Below, piece by piece: positions 54,094 through 61,482 of a stretch of DNA of 64,000 nucleotides. The stretch's first letter is position 1. The number at the start of each line of letters is the position of its first letter. A program made the position numbers and the translations under genes. Location of the stretch: the NCBI RefSeq assembly GCF_026153455.1, contig NZ_CP110629.1, forward strand, positions 1,488,001 to 1,552,000. Direction: 5' to 3'. Under the pieces are notes generated by a model. The model worked only from the letters and a program-made list of their open reading frames with translations, was not told where the DNA came from and ran no database searches. This DNA is from Marinimicrobium sp. C6131 (lineage in GTDB: Bacteria > Pseudomonadota > Gammaproteobacteria > Pseudomonadales > Cellvibrionaceae).

Positions 54094-55359
54094 TTATGCC
54101 ACTTCGGCCCGGGGTGGCTCGGCAAAGAGCTTGGCCGGATCGAACCGCTTGCCTTGAGCCACATGCCACAGCGCCTTGGCCAGCTTGCGCATCAGCGCGA
54201 TGATCAGTTTGCCCTTGGGGCCTCGGTGTCGGGCCAGCTTGGCGTCATACCAGGCTCTGGCCGGGCCTGATTGACGTATCAGGCGAAGGGCGGCGAAGTA
54301 CAGGTAGTGGCGCACCACCCCGGGCCCTCGCTTGGTCAGCTTCAGCTGCCCTTTGTGTTTGCCGCTGGAGCGCTCTTTGAGGTTCAGCCCCGCCGCTTTC
54401 AGATAGCTGGCCGCACGCGGGTAGTCATTGGCCGAACCCAGGGCACAGTAAAGCACCACCGCGCTGTTATGGCCCAGTGCCTCGGCCATCCAGGCCAGCT
54501 CCCGGGTGTGCTCGACGTGCTCGGACAGCGCTCGCTCCAGCTCGCGGGACTGCGCCCGTGTGTCCAGCATCTCCTGGGCCAGGGCCCGGATGAGTTCGTG
54601 TTCGGTCTCGACCACCGGCACGCCCAAGGTCGTGGCGGCACTGCGCAGCAGGCCTTCGCGCTTGGACGTCTTAAGCATGTGCCCACCGACTCGGCGCAGC
54701 AGTCGGTCCGCCTGCTCCGGCTGTGCCGTCACCCGAACCGGGTCGCCGTACTCGGCCAGCAGGTGCAGCAAGCTGGCGCTCTGCAATGTCAGCCAGCACA
54801 GCGCCTCCGGCCAGTGCCGGGCCAACAACGCTTCGAGCCGATTCAGTGCCCGCTGGTGGCGCTCCTGTACCTGCTCCAGCCGATTCAGTAAGGCTCGCAG
54901 AGCTCGACGCGCTTCACTCGGCTCGCGCCAGCGCTGACTGATGCCATCCAGGTGCAGCCGGCCGATCAGGTAAGCCGCCTTGGCGTCGTGCAGGCTCGGG
55001 ACCCCGTCATACACTTCAGCGGCGTCGTGCACCCGCTTGGGGCTGACCCGGTAGATTTCGGCACCCAGAGCTCTCAACTGGTAGCGCAAGGCGTCGCCAT
55101 AGGTACCGGTCGGCTCCATGACCGCCTCCAGGCGCTGAGCCTTGAGGTTCGCCAGTTCCCGCAGCAGGGCCGGGCTCTGTTGCGGATGCTCCCAGCGGAT
55201 GGTCTTCAGAACCGTCCGGTCCGGCTTCATCAGCGCCACGTAGAAGTCCTTCTTGGCCACATCAATCGCCAGAATCAACCGCTCGCCCGCCGTCTGCTCA
55301 CGCAGTTGATCCCAGTTCACCTTCTGGAAATTTTGGGCACGATAGTTATACTTGCGCAT
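54094..55359 (-). CDS. IS110 family transposase/recombinase (IS1111 group)
   Basis: 421-residue DEDD recombinase with N-terminal RuvC-like domain (LAIDVAKKDFYVAL, VMEPTGTYG, SLHDAKAAYLIGR) and C-terminal Tnp domain AGLNLKERSSGKHKGQLKLTKRGPG, where the serine pair after KER holds the candidate catalytic serine. All acidic residues look intact, so it is probably active. It begins MRKYNYRAQNFQKVNW. Base composition matches the host, so no recent transfer signal. Confidence 0.93.
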   Translation of the reverse strand: MRKYNYRAQNFQKVNWDQLREQTAGERLILAIDVAKKDFYVALMKPDRTVLKTIRWEHPQQSPALLRELANLKAQRLEAVMEPTGTYGDALRYQLRALGAEIYRVSPKRVHDAAEVYDGVPSLHDAKAAYLIGRLHLDGISQRWREPSEARRALRALLNRLEQVQERHQRALNRLEALLARHWPEALCWLTLQSASLLHLLAEYGDPVRVTAQPEQADRLLRRVGGHMLKTSKREGLLRSAATTLGVPVVETEHELIRALAQEMLDTRAQSRELERALSEHVEHTRELAWMAEALGHNSAVVLYCALGSANDYPRAASYLKAAGLNLKERSSGKHKGQLKLTKRGPGVVRHYLYFAALRLIRQSGPARAWYDAKLARHRGPKGKLIIALMRKLAKALWHVAQGKRFDPAKLFAEPPRAEVA

Positions 55360-55495
55360 AAGGGGACACCTCCAATGCTCTCGGTTCTTCGCACCTTGCT
55401 GTTACAGCAAGTTACCGAGTTATGAGGGTCCCCTTTCTTTTTTCTACCTTATAACTGACTACGGGGGCGGACGGAGTACATTCGCTTTTGGTTAC

Positions 55496-55532
55496 GGCGG
55501 ATGCGGTTTATACCGCTGCGCTCGGCTCCGCC
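55496..55532. repeat. Palindromic unit left of repeat copy E
   Basis: GGCGGA (55496-55501) with TCCGCC (55527-55532) and an inner GCGGT-TTAT-ACCGC (55503-55516). A REP-like unit distinct from the TCGGATTA family. Confidence 0.5.
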
Positions 55533-55563
55533 CTACGCGACCTCCGGTGGACGCTGACACTGA

Positions 55564-55673
55564 GGCGAGAGAGGGGAATACCCCTCGGAGACTCTCGGAG
55601 GCATGGATGCCGACGAGAAGCCCCCAAGGATGGGTTTACGGCGGGTCTCCGAGGGGTATTCCCCTCTCTCGCC
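55564..55673. repeat. Long-arm inverted repeat, copy E (short core)
   Basis: Arms 55564-55592 and 55645-55673, 29 bases, perfect, each with an inner GGGG-AATA-CCCC dyad. Core of 52 bases, plus orientation: CTCGGAGGCATGGATGCCGA, GAAGCCCCCAAGGATGGGTT, TACGGCGG. The right arm ends 28 bases from the ftsK stop. Confidence 0.9.
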
Positions 55674-55700
55674 GGTCTCTCTCGAAACCACCATACGAAA

Positions 55701-58049
55701 TCAGTTTTTAGGGACCAGGACCTCGCGGTTGCCGTTATGGCCGGCTTCGGAGACGACGCCGGCGGCTTCCATGGTATCGATCAGACGGGCCGCGCGGTTG
55801 TAGCCGATACGCAATTTGCGCTGTACCCCCGAAATCGACGCCTTGCGCGAATCAATCACAAACGCCACCGCCTCATCGTAAAGGGCATCCCCCTCACCGG
55901 CATCACCGCCCTCTTCCCCTCCGGGCATACCCGGGACCGGAATCGAACTGGTCGTACTCTCATCCGTCACCCCATCAATATAATTCGGCTCACCGCGCTT
56001 CTTCCAATCCGCCACCACCTTGTGCACCTCATGATCATCCACAAAAGCGCCGTGGACCCGCACCGGATTGCTCGTGCCCGGAGGCAGATACAACATATCC
56101 CCGTGACCCAGCAACTGCTCCGCCCCACCCTGGTCCAGAATCGTGCGTGAATCAATCTTCGAGGACACCTGAAACGCAATCCGCGTCGGCACGTTCGCCT
56201 TGATCAGGCCGGTGATCACATCCACCGACGGGCGCTGGGTCGCCAGAATCAGATGAATACCCGCCGCCCGGGCCTTCTGGGCAATACGGGCAATCAACTG
56301 CTCCACCTTCTTGCCGACGATCATCATCATATCGGCAAACTCATCGATCACCACCACAATCGCCGGCAAATGCTCAAGATCCGGTGCCGTGGCCTCCTCC
56401 GCACCCGGCTCGTAGTTCTCTTCCGGTTTGAACAGCGGGTCTTTCAGCGGCTCCCCGGCCTTGCGGGCCTCATCCACCTTGCGGTTATAGCCGGCCAGGT
56501 TGCGAACCCCCAGGGCGGCCATCAGCTTGTAGCGCCGCTCCATTTCCCCGACGCACCAGCGCAGGCCGTTGGCGGCGTCCTTCATATCGGTAATGACCGG
56601 GGTCAGCAGGTGGGGAATGCCCTCATAGACCGACAGCTCCAACATCTTCGGGTCCACCAGCATCAGTCGCACCTCCTCCGGAGAGGACTTGTAGAGCAGA
56701 CTGAGCAGCATCACGTTCACGCCCACCGATTTACCCGAGCCGGTGGTACCCGCCACCAGCAGGTGGGGCATTTTGGCCAGATCCGCCACGATGGGTTCGC
56801 CGGAGATATCGTGACCCAGGGCCATCGTGAGCACGGATTTGGCCTTGGCATACACATCCGAGGCCAACACTTCACTCAGACGCACAATCTCCCGGTGCTC
56901 GTTGGGAATCTCAATCCCCACCACCGACTTGCCGGGAATCACCTCGACCACCCGCACACTGATCACCGCCAGAGAGCGGGCCAGGTCTTTGGCCAGATTG
57001 GTAATCCGGCTGGCCTTGACCCCGGGGGCGGGCTGAATCTCAAACCGGGTCACCACAGGCCCGGGCTGCACCGAGACCACCTCGACCTCGATCCCGAAGT
57101 CCTTGAGCTTCAGCTCCAGAAGACGGGACATGGCTTCCAGGGACTCTTTGGAATAGGACTTGTCGCTGTGTTCATCGGCCGGATCCAGCAGATCAATGGA
57201 CGGCAGATCTCCCTCGGGGGGTGAACTGTCCTTGGTATCGAACAGCGACGCCTGCCGGGCCGGCTTGGGCTGGGGTTTGGGCGGGGCCTTTTTGACCGGT
57301 TCGCTGATCGTGGGTGGCACCCGCTTGGCGGTTTTCTCAACCTGCTTGGCCACCGCTTCCCGACGCGTGCGCTGGGCCTCCTTCGCGGCCTTGCGCTCGG
57401 CGCGCCGATGCTGCCAGTGCTGGAAGCCGGAGCGGATCCTGTCAAACAGCACCAGCGTCAGGCGCCCGATCTCATCCATCAACGCCAACCAGGACAGATC
57501 CGTGAATATGGTGATACCGAACAGGAAAATCGCCAACAGAATCAGCGTACCCCCCGTGTAGCTGAACGCGCCTTCAATAGCCTCAGCCACCGAGGCGCCC
57601 ATCAGACCGCCATTGGAGAACGGCAGGCTGGCCCCGTCCGGATAGTGCATACTGGCAATACCGGTACCCGCCACCATCACCAGAATCAGACCGACCACCC
57701 GCAGCGAGATCAACAACCAGTCAAATCCGGGCTGTCGCTCGCGATCGCGAAAGACCTGCCAGGCCCGATAGGCCAACAGGACCGGGAACAGATAGGCCAG
57801 ATAGCCAAACAGGGACAGGAACACATCGGCCAGCCAGGCCCCGGCCGGGCCGCCGGCATTTCGAATGCGGCTGTTCTCTCCGGTGTGGGACCAGCCCGGG
57901 TCACCCGGGTCATAGCTCACCAGGGCCAGCATCAGATAAACGCTGATGGCCGCCAGCCCAATCAGTGCGCCCTCTTTGACGATGCGCACAACCACGCTGT
58001 CGGCGGGCGCGGTGTCGGTACTGGCGGTGGAGGATTGAGAACGCTTCAA
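55701..58049 (-). CDS. ftsK: DNA translocase FtsK
   Basis: Septal DNA pump that clears the chromosome dimer site and activates XerCD. 782 residues: four or five N-terminal helices (25-190), a short Lys/Pro-rich linker (about 225-300), the RecA-like motor with Walker A LVAGTTGSGKSVGVNV, Walker B VVVIDEFADMMM, and the winged-helix gamma domain at the C-terminus (GVQRKLRIGYNRAARLID) that reads KOPS. Divergent from trxB; separated from lolA by repeat E and the IS element. Confidence 0.97.
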   Translation of the reverse strand: MKRSQSSTASTDTAPADSVVVRIVKEGALIGLAAISVYLMLALVSYDPGDPGWSHTGENSRIRNAGGPAGAWLADVFLSLFGYLAYLFPVLLAYRAWQVFRDRERQPGFDWLLISLRVVGLILVMVAGTGIASMHYPDGASLPFSNGGLMGASVAEAIEGAFSYTGGTLILLAIFLFGITIFTDLSWLALMDEIGRLTLVLFDRIRSGFQHWQHRRAERKAAKEAQRTRREAVAKQVEKTAKRVPPTISEPVKKAPPKPQPKPARQASLFDTKDSSPPEGDLPSIDLLDPADEHSDKSYSKESLEAMSRLLELKLKDFGIEVEVVSVQPGPVVTRFEIQPAPGVKASRITNLAKDLARSLAVISVRVVEVIPGKSVVGIEIPNEHREIVRLSEVLASDVYAKAKSVLTMALGHDISGEPIVADLAKMPHLLVAGTTGSGKSVGVNVMLLSLLYKSSPEEVRLMLVDPKMLELSVYEGIPHLLTPVITDMKDAANGLRWCVGEMERRYKLMAALGVRNLAGYNRKVDEARKAGEPLKDPLFKPEENYEPGAEEATAPDLEHLPAIVVVIDEFADMMMIVGKKVEQLIARIAQKARAAGIHLILATQRPSVDVITGLIKANVPTRIAFQVSSKIDSRTILDQGGAEQLLGHGDMLYLPPGTSNPVRVHGAFVDDHEVHKVVADWKKRGEPNYIDGVTDESTTSSIPVPGMPGGEEGGDAGEGDALYDEAVAFVIDSRKASISGVQRKLRIGYNRAARLIDTMEAAGVVSEAGHNGNREVLVPKN

Positions 58050-58309
58050 ACGGAGTTATCCTGTCGGGTTGATGAGTGTCGGCGCTATTCTATCGGGCTG
58101 AAGCGGGTTTGCAAAAGCGACCGGTTCATAGCGTGGAAGGAACAGACGCCGACCTTCATAGCTCAGAACGATAAAAGTAAGAGATTACCATTAAAGAAAG
58201 CAATACCTGGCATTGGTTCATACTATTTTGCGCCCCGAGAGCGATTCACTTATGATGAGCGCCTTCAATTCCTCCCCTCACACTCAATTGACGTAAAGGA
58301 CAGCAAATC

Positions 58310-59257
58310 ATGAGCGAAGCACAGCATCATCGCCTGATTATCCTCGGTTCGGGTCCCGCCGGTTACACAGCGGCCATCTACGCGGCCCGTGCCAACCTGA
58401 AGCCGGTGCTGATTACCGGCATGCAGCAGGGTGGCCAGTTGACCACCACCACGGATGTGGAGAACTGGCCGGGCGGTGTCTCTGACCTGCAGGGGCCGGA
58501 CCTGATGGTGCAGATGCAGCAACACGCTGAGCGCTTTGACACGCAGATCATTTTTGACCACATCCATGAGACGGACCTGAGCGAACGCCCTTACAGGCTG
58601 ACGGGCAATGAAACCTATACCTGTGATGCACTGATTATCGCCACCGGGGCATCCGCCCAGTATATCGGCCTGCCCTCGGAAGAGGCCTTTATGGGCAAAG
58701 GCGTCAGCGCCTGCGCGACCTGCGACGGCTTTTTTTACCGCGACCAGAAAGTGGCCGTGGTGGGCGGTGGCAACACTGCGGTTGAAGAGGCACTGTACCT
58801 GTCCAATATCGCCAGTGAAGTCACCCTGATTCACCGTCGTGACAAATTGCGTGCCGAGAAGATCCTGCAGGACAAACTGTTCGCCAAAGCCGAGAACGGC
58901 AACATCAGGATCATCTGGGATCATACCCTGGATGAAGTGCTGGGCGATGACAACGGCGTCACCGGCGCCCGCCTGCGCAGCATGCTCAATGAAAGCACCC
59001 AGGAAATCGATGTCCAGGGCGTGTTCATCGCCATCGGCCACAAGCCCAACACCGATATCTTCGCCGGCCAGTTGGACATGAAAGACGGCTACATCAAGAT
59101 CAAGAGCGGCTTGAACGGCAATGCCACGGCCACCAGCGTACCCGGTGTGTTTGCCGCGGGCGATGTGTCGGACCACGTGTATCGCCAGGCCATTACCTCT
59201 GCCGGCGCCGGCTGTATGGCGGCACTGGACGCTGAAAAATACCTGGACGACCTGTAA
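58310..59257 (+). CDS. trxB: Thioredoxin-disulfide reductase
   Basis: NADPH-dependent FAD enzyme that reduces thioredoxin. 315 residues: FAD motif LGSGPAGYTAAIYAARA (12-28), redox-active CATC at 135-138, NADPH motif VVGGGNTAVEEALYLSNIA, and the C-terminal FAD segment GVFAAGDVSDHVYRQAI. ATG start after AAGGA. Divergent from ftsK as in Pseudomonas and relatives; aat follows after 53 bases. Confidence 0.96.
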   Translation: MSEAQHHRLIILGSGPAGYTAAIYAARANLKPVLITGMQQGGQLTTTTDVENWPGGVSDLQGPDLMVQMQQHAERFDTQIIFDHIHETDLSERPYRLTGNETYTCDALIIATGASAQYIGLPSEEAFMGKGVSACATCDGFFYRDQKVAVVGGGNTAVEEALYLSNIASEVTLIHRRDKLRAEKILQDKLFAKAENGNIRIIWDHTLDEVLGDDNGVTGARLRSMLNESTQEIDVQGVFIAIGHKPNTDIFAGQLDMKDGYIKIKSGLNGNATATSVPGVFAAGDVSDHVYRQAITSAGAGCMAALDAEKYLDDL

Positions 59258-59310
59258 AACAGGCCCCGGAAACGTCTCGCCGGCCCACCCGGGCCGGCCT
59301 GAGAACACCT

Positions 59311-60033
59311 ATGATTACCCTTCCCTGGCTTGAACCCGACACCCTGGACTTTCCGCCCACGTCCGAAGCCCTCGACGAGCCCAATGGGCTGCTCGCCGGT
59401 GGCGGCGATCTGCGCCCGGAACGCCTGATACACGCCTACCGTCAGGGTATTTTCCCCTGGTACGAAGCGGGCCAACCAATCCTGTGGTGGACCCCGGACC
59501 CGCGTGCGGTCCTGTTTCCGGACCGACTGCACATCTCCCGATCCCTGCGCAAGACGCTAAAACGAGGCGTCTACAAGGTTACCGCCGACCAGGCTTTTGA
59601 AGCCGTGATGCGCGCCTGCGCCGCCCCCCGCGATGGAGCCTCCGGCACCTGGATCACCGATGACATGCTGGCGGCCTACACACGCCTTCACCATCAGGGC
59701 GTAGCGCATTCCGTGGAAGTCTGGCGGGAAGACCGGCTGGTGGGCGGGCTTTACGGACTCGCTCTGGGCCGTGTCTTTTTTGGCGAATCCATGTTCAGCC
59801 GGGCGGATAACGCCTCCAAGGTTGGCTTTGTCCACCTGGTCGCCCAACTCAAGGCGTGGCATTTTGAGCTCATCGACTGCCAGGTGGGCAGCGCCCATCT
59901 GTTCAGCCTTGGGGCGGAGGAAATTTCCCGTGAAGTGTTCGAAAAAATCCTGCTAGACTATGCGTATCTGCCCTCGATCAGCGGTCCCTGGCAACTGAAC
60001 CAGCCCGTGCTGCGGACCGACGCCCAGAGATAG
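59311..60033 (+). CDS. aat: Leucyl/phenylalanyl-tRNA-protein transferase
   Basis: Adds Leu or Phe to proteins with N-terminal Arg or Lys, creating N-degrons. 240 residues with FPPTSEAL, GLLAGGGDLRPERLIHAYRQGIFPWYE and LGRVFFGESMFSRADNASKV, all Aat signatures. The next gene is the related Ate, 23 bases on, and ClpS/ClpA that use the degrons are encoded 3 kb further. Confidence 0.95.
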   Translation: MITLPWLEPDTLDFPPTSEALDEPNGLLAGGGDLRPERLIHAYRQGIFPWYEAGQPILWWTPDPRAVLFPDRLHISRSLRKTLKRGVYKVTADQAFEAVMRACAAPRDGASGTWITDDMLAAYTRLHHQGVAHSVEVWREDRLVGGLYGLALGRVFFGESMFSRADNASKVGFVHLVAQLKAWHFELIDCQVGSAHLFSLGAEEISREVFEKILLDYAYLPSISGPWQLNQPVLRTDAQR

Positions 60034-60056
60034 ACTTCCCGACGGGAGGAGAGGCC

Positions 60057-60767
60057 ATGACCGACCTGTCGAACCTCAAGCTTTTCGCAACCCAGCCGCA
60101 CCCTTGCAGTTATCTGGAGGGAGAAGAAGCCACTACCCTGTTTATCGACCCCAATGCGCCGGTGGACCAGGACCTGTACAGTCAGTTGTCCCAGATTGGT
60201 TTCCGACGCAGCGGCGCTCACCTGTACCGGCCGCACTGCGCCCAGTGCAGTGCCTGTGTGTCCTGTCGTATTCCGGTCGAACACTTCCGGCCCAACCGCA
60301 AACAACGCCGCTGCTGGCGGCGCAATGAAGACCTGTCGCTGGCCATGGTGGAGCAGATTGACGCCGATGAGCACTACGCGCTGTATGCCCACTACATCAA
60401 CACCCGCCACCGCGACGGCGACATGTACCCGCCCTCGCGGGCCCAGTACGAGGCGTTTTTAAGCCGGGCCTGGGGGGTGACCCAGTACCTCGAGGTGCGC
60501 GATGGCGAGGGCCGACTGCTGGCCGTTGCGGTGTGCGACCGACTGGATGACGGGCTGTCGGCGGTGTACACCTTTTTCGACAGCCGGGAGGACCGCCGCA
60601 GCCTGGGGGTTTTTGGCATTCTGGCCCAGGTGGAGCAGGCCAAAGCCCTGGGCTTGCGGTATGTGTATCTGGGGTATTGGATCAAGCAGTGTCGGAAGAT
60701 GGATTACAAGACTCAGTACAGATCCTTGGAGATGCTGGTCAATCGGCGCTGGGTGCGGGTTAACTGA
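60057..60767 (+). CDS. ate: Arginyl/aspartate-glutamate leucyltransferase (Ate/Bpt)
   Basis: Bacterial ATE1 homologue. In gammaproteobacteria (Bpt type) it adds Leu to N-terminal Asp or Glu. 236 residues with the N-terminal cysteine region PCSYL, CAQCSACVSCRIPVEHF, and C-terminal YVYLGYWIKQCRKMDYKTQYRSLEML. ATG after GGGAGGAGAGG. Followed 31 bases later by repeat copy F. Confidence 0.94.
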   Translation: MTDLSNLKLFATQPHPCSYLEGEEATTLFIDPNAPVDQDLYSQLSQIGFRRSGAHLYRPHCAQCSACVSCRIPVEHFRPNRKQRRCWRRNEDLSLAMVEQIDADEHYALYAHYINTRHRDGDMYPPSRAQYEAFLSRAWGVTQYLEVRDGEGRLLAVAVCDRLDDGLSAVYTFFDSREDRRSLGVFGILAQVEQAKALGLRYVYLGYWIKQCRKMDYKTQYRSLEMLVNRRWVRVN

Positions 60768-60797
60768 CCAACCCTCTTACCCAGTAGATAGGCGTGA

Positions 60798-60970
60798 CGT
60801 CCGGTCCGCTGTGCGGTGCCCTGTTCCCGGATCGTGGAGCGGGGGACCCGCGATTCGAGCCCACGTGGACGACCCACATGGATGTGGGAAGTGTCCGTAA
60901 GCGCCGGGAGCGCGTAGGACCGTATTTACGGCGTGTCCGGGAACAGGGCACCGTGCAGCGGACCGGACGT
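60798..60970. repeat. Long-arm inverted repeat, copy F (long core)
   Basis: Left arm 60798-60832 and right arm 60935-60970, about 35 bases with two adjacent mismatches and an end variation. Core of 102 bases, plus orientation, with CCCACATGGATGTGGG, GCGCCGGGAGCGC and TATTTACGGCGTGTC, shared with copy B1. It begins 31 bases after the ate stop. Confidence 0.88.
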
Positions 60971-61150
60971 TCTGCGACTCCAAAGCTCAATAAACCACCT
61001 TTTATCCCACCAGCACTTGGCCTTTCGGCTCATTTCAGGCACAATTCACGCCTATTTTTGGCCCTGCGGGGCAATCATTCAGACTTACCCTGTGCACGAT
61101 GTCTGAAGTTCGACGACAATGCACTCACAGAAAGCTGAGGAAACGGCCGA
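60971..61150 (+). promoter_or_regulatory. Leader and promoter region of infA
   Basis: 180 bases between repeat copy F and infA. AT-rich around 60985-61055, where a promoter is likely. GAGGAAACG lies just before the infA ATG as ribosome site. No other element seen. Confidence 0.4.
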
Positions 61151-61369
61151 ATGGCGAAAGAAGACAATATTGAATTTGAAGGCGAAGTGATCGACACCCT
61201 GCCCAATACCACTTTCCGGGTAAAGCTGGAAAACGGGCACGTGGTGACCGCGCACATCTCCGGCAAGATGCGGAAAAACTACATCCGCATCCTCACCGGC
61301 GACAAGGTCAAGGTCGAAATGACTCCCTACGACCTCACCAAAGGTCGCATTACCTACCGCTCCCGCTAA
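61151..61369 (+). CDS. infA: Translation initiation factor IF-1
   Basis: 72-residue OB-fold factor that blocks the A-site during initiation. Canonical sequence MAKEDNIEFEGEVIDTLPNT, VTAHISGKMRKNYIRILTGD, RSR end. GAGGAA ribosome site upstream. Ends before a shared terminator with clpA. Confidence 0.98.
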   Translation: MAKEDNIEFEGEVIDTLPNTTFRVKLENGHVVTAHISGKMRKNYIRILTGDKVKVEMTPYDLTKGRITYRSR

Positions 61370-61420
61370 GCACCCCTTCGGCGCCCTGCCCGCCCGGCGC
61401 CGAACAGCCTGGTTACCGAC

Positions 61421-61456
61421 AAAAAACCCGCGCCTCCTGACGGTGGCGCGGGTTTC
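61421..61456. terminator. Bidirectional terminator between infA and clpA
   Basis: Stem AAACCCGCGCC (61424-61434) with GGCGCGGGTTT (61445-61455), 10-base loop, A-run on the left side and GGTTTCGTT on the right. It ends the convergent infA and clpA transcripts. Confidence 0.88.
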
Positions 61457-61482
61457 GTTGTGACTACTGGAAAGTGAGTCGG

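Larger units (their letters stand above)
53685..55430 (-). mobile_element. IS1111-type (IS110 family) insertion sequence
   Basis: Element of about 1.75 kb. Imperfect subterminal inverted repeats: GACCTCTCATAACTCAGT (53685-53702) and, inverted, ACCGAGTTATGAGGGTC (55414-55430). It carries one recombinase gene and about 390 non-coding bases after it, the arrangement of the IS1111 group. Target is the edge of a REP unit, as reported for IS110/IS1111 elements of Pseudomonas. Exact ends cannot be fixed without an empty site. Confidence 0.8.

Noticed and set aside
55564..55673. Plain rho-independent terminator
   Set aside because: Stem of 29 bases split by a 52-base conserved core and no T-tract after either arm.
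60798..60970. Integron attC site
   Set aside because: attC sites have conserved outer boxes and variable middles; here the arms vary and the middle is conserved, and no integrase or gene cassettes are present.
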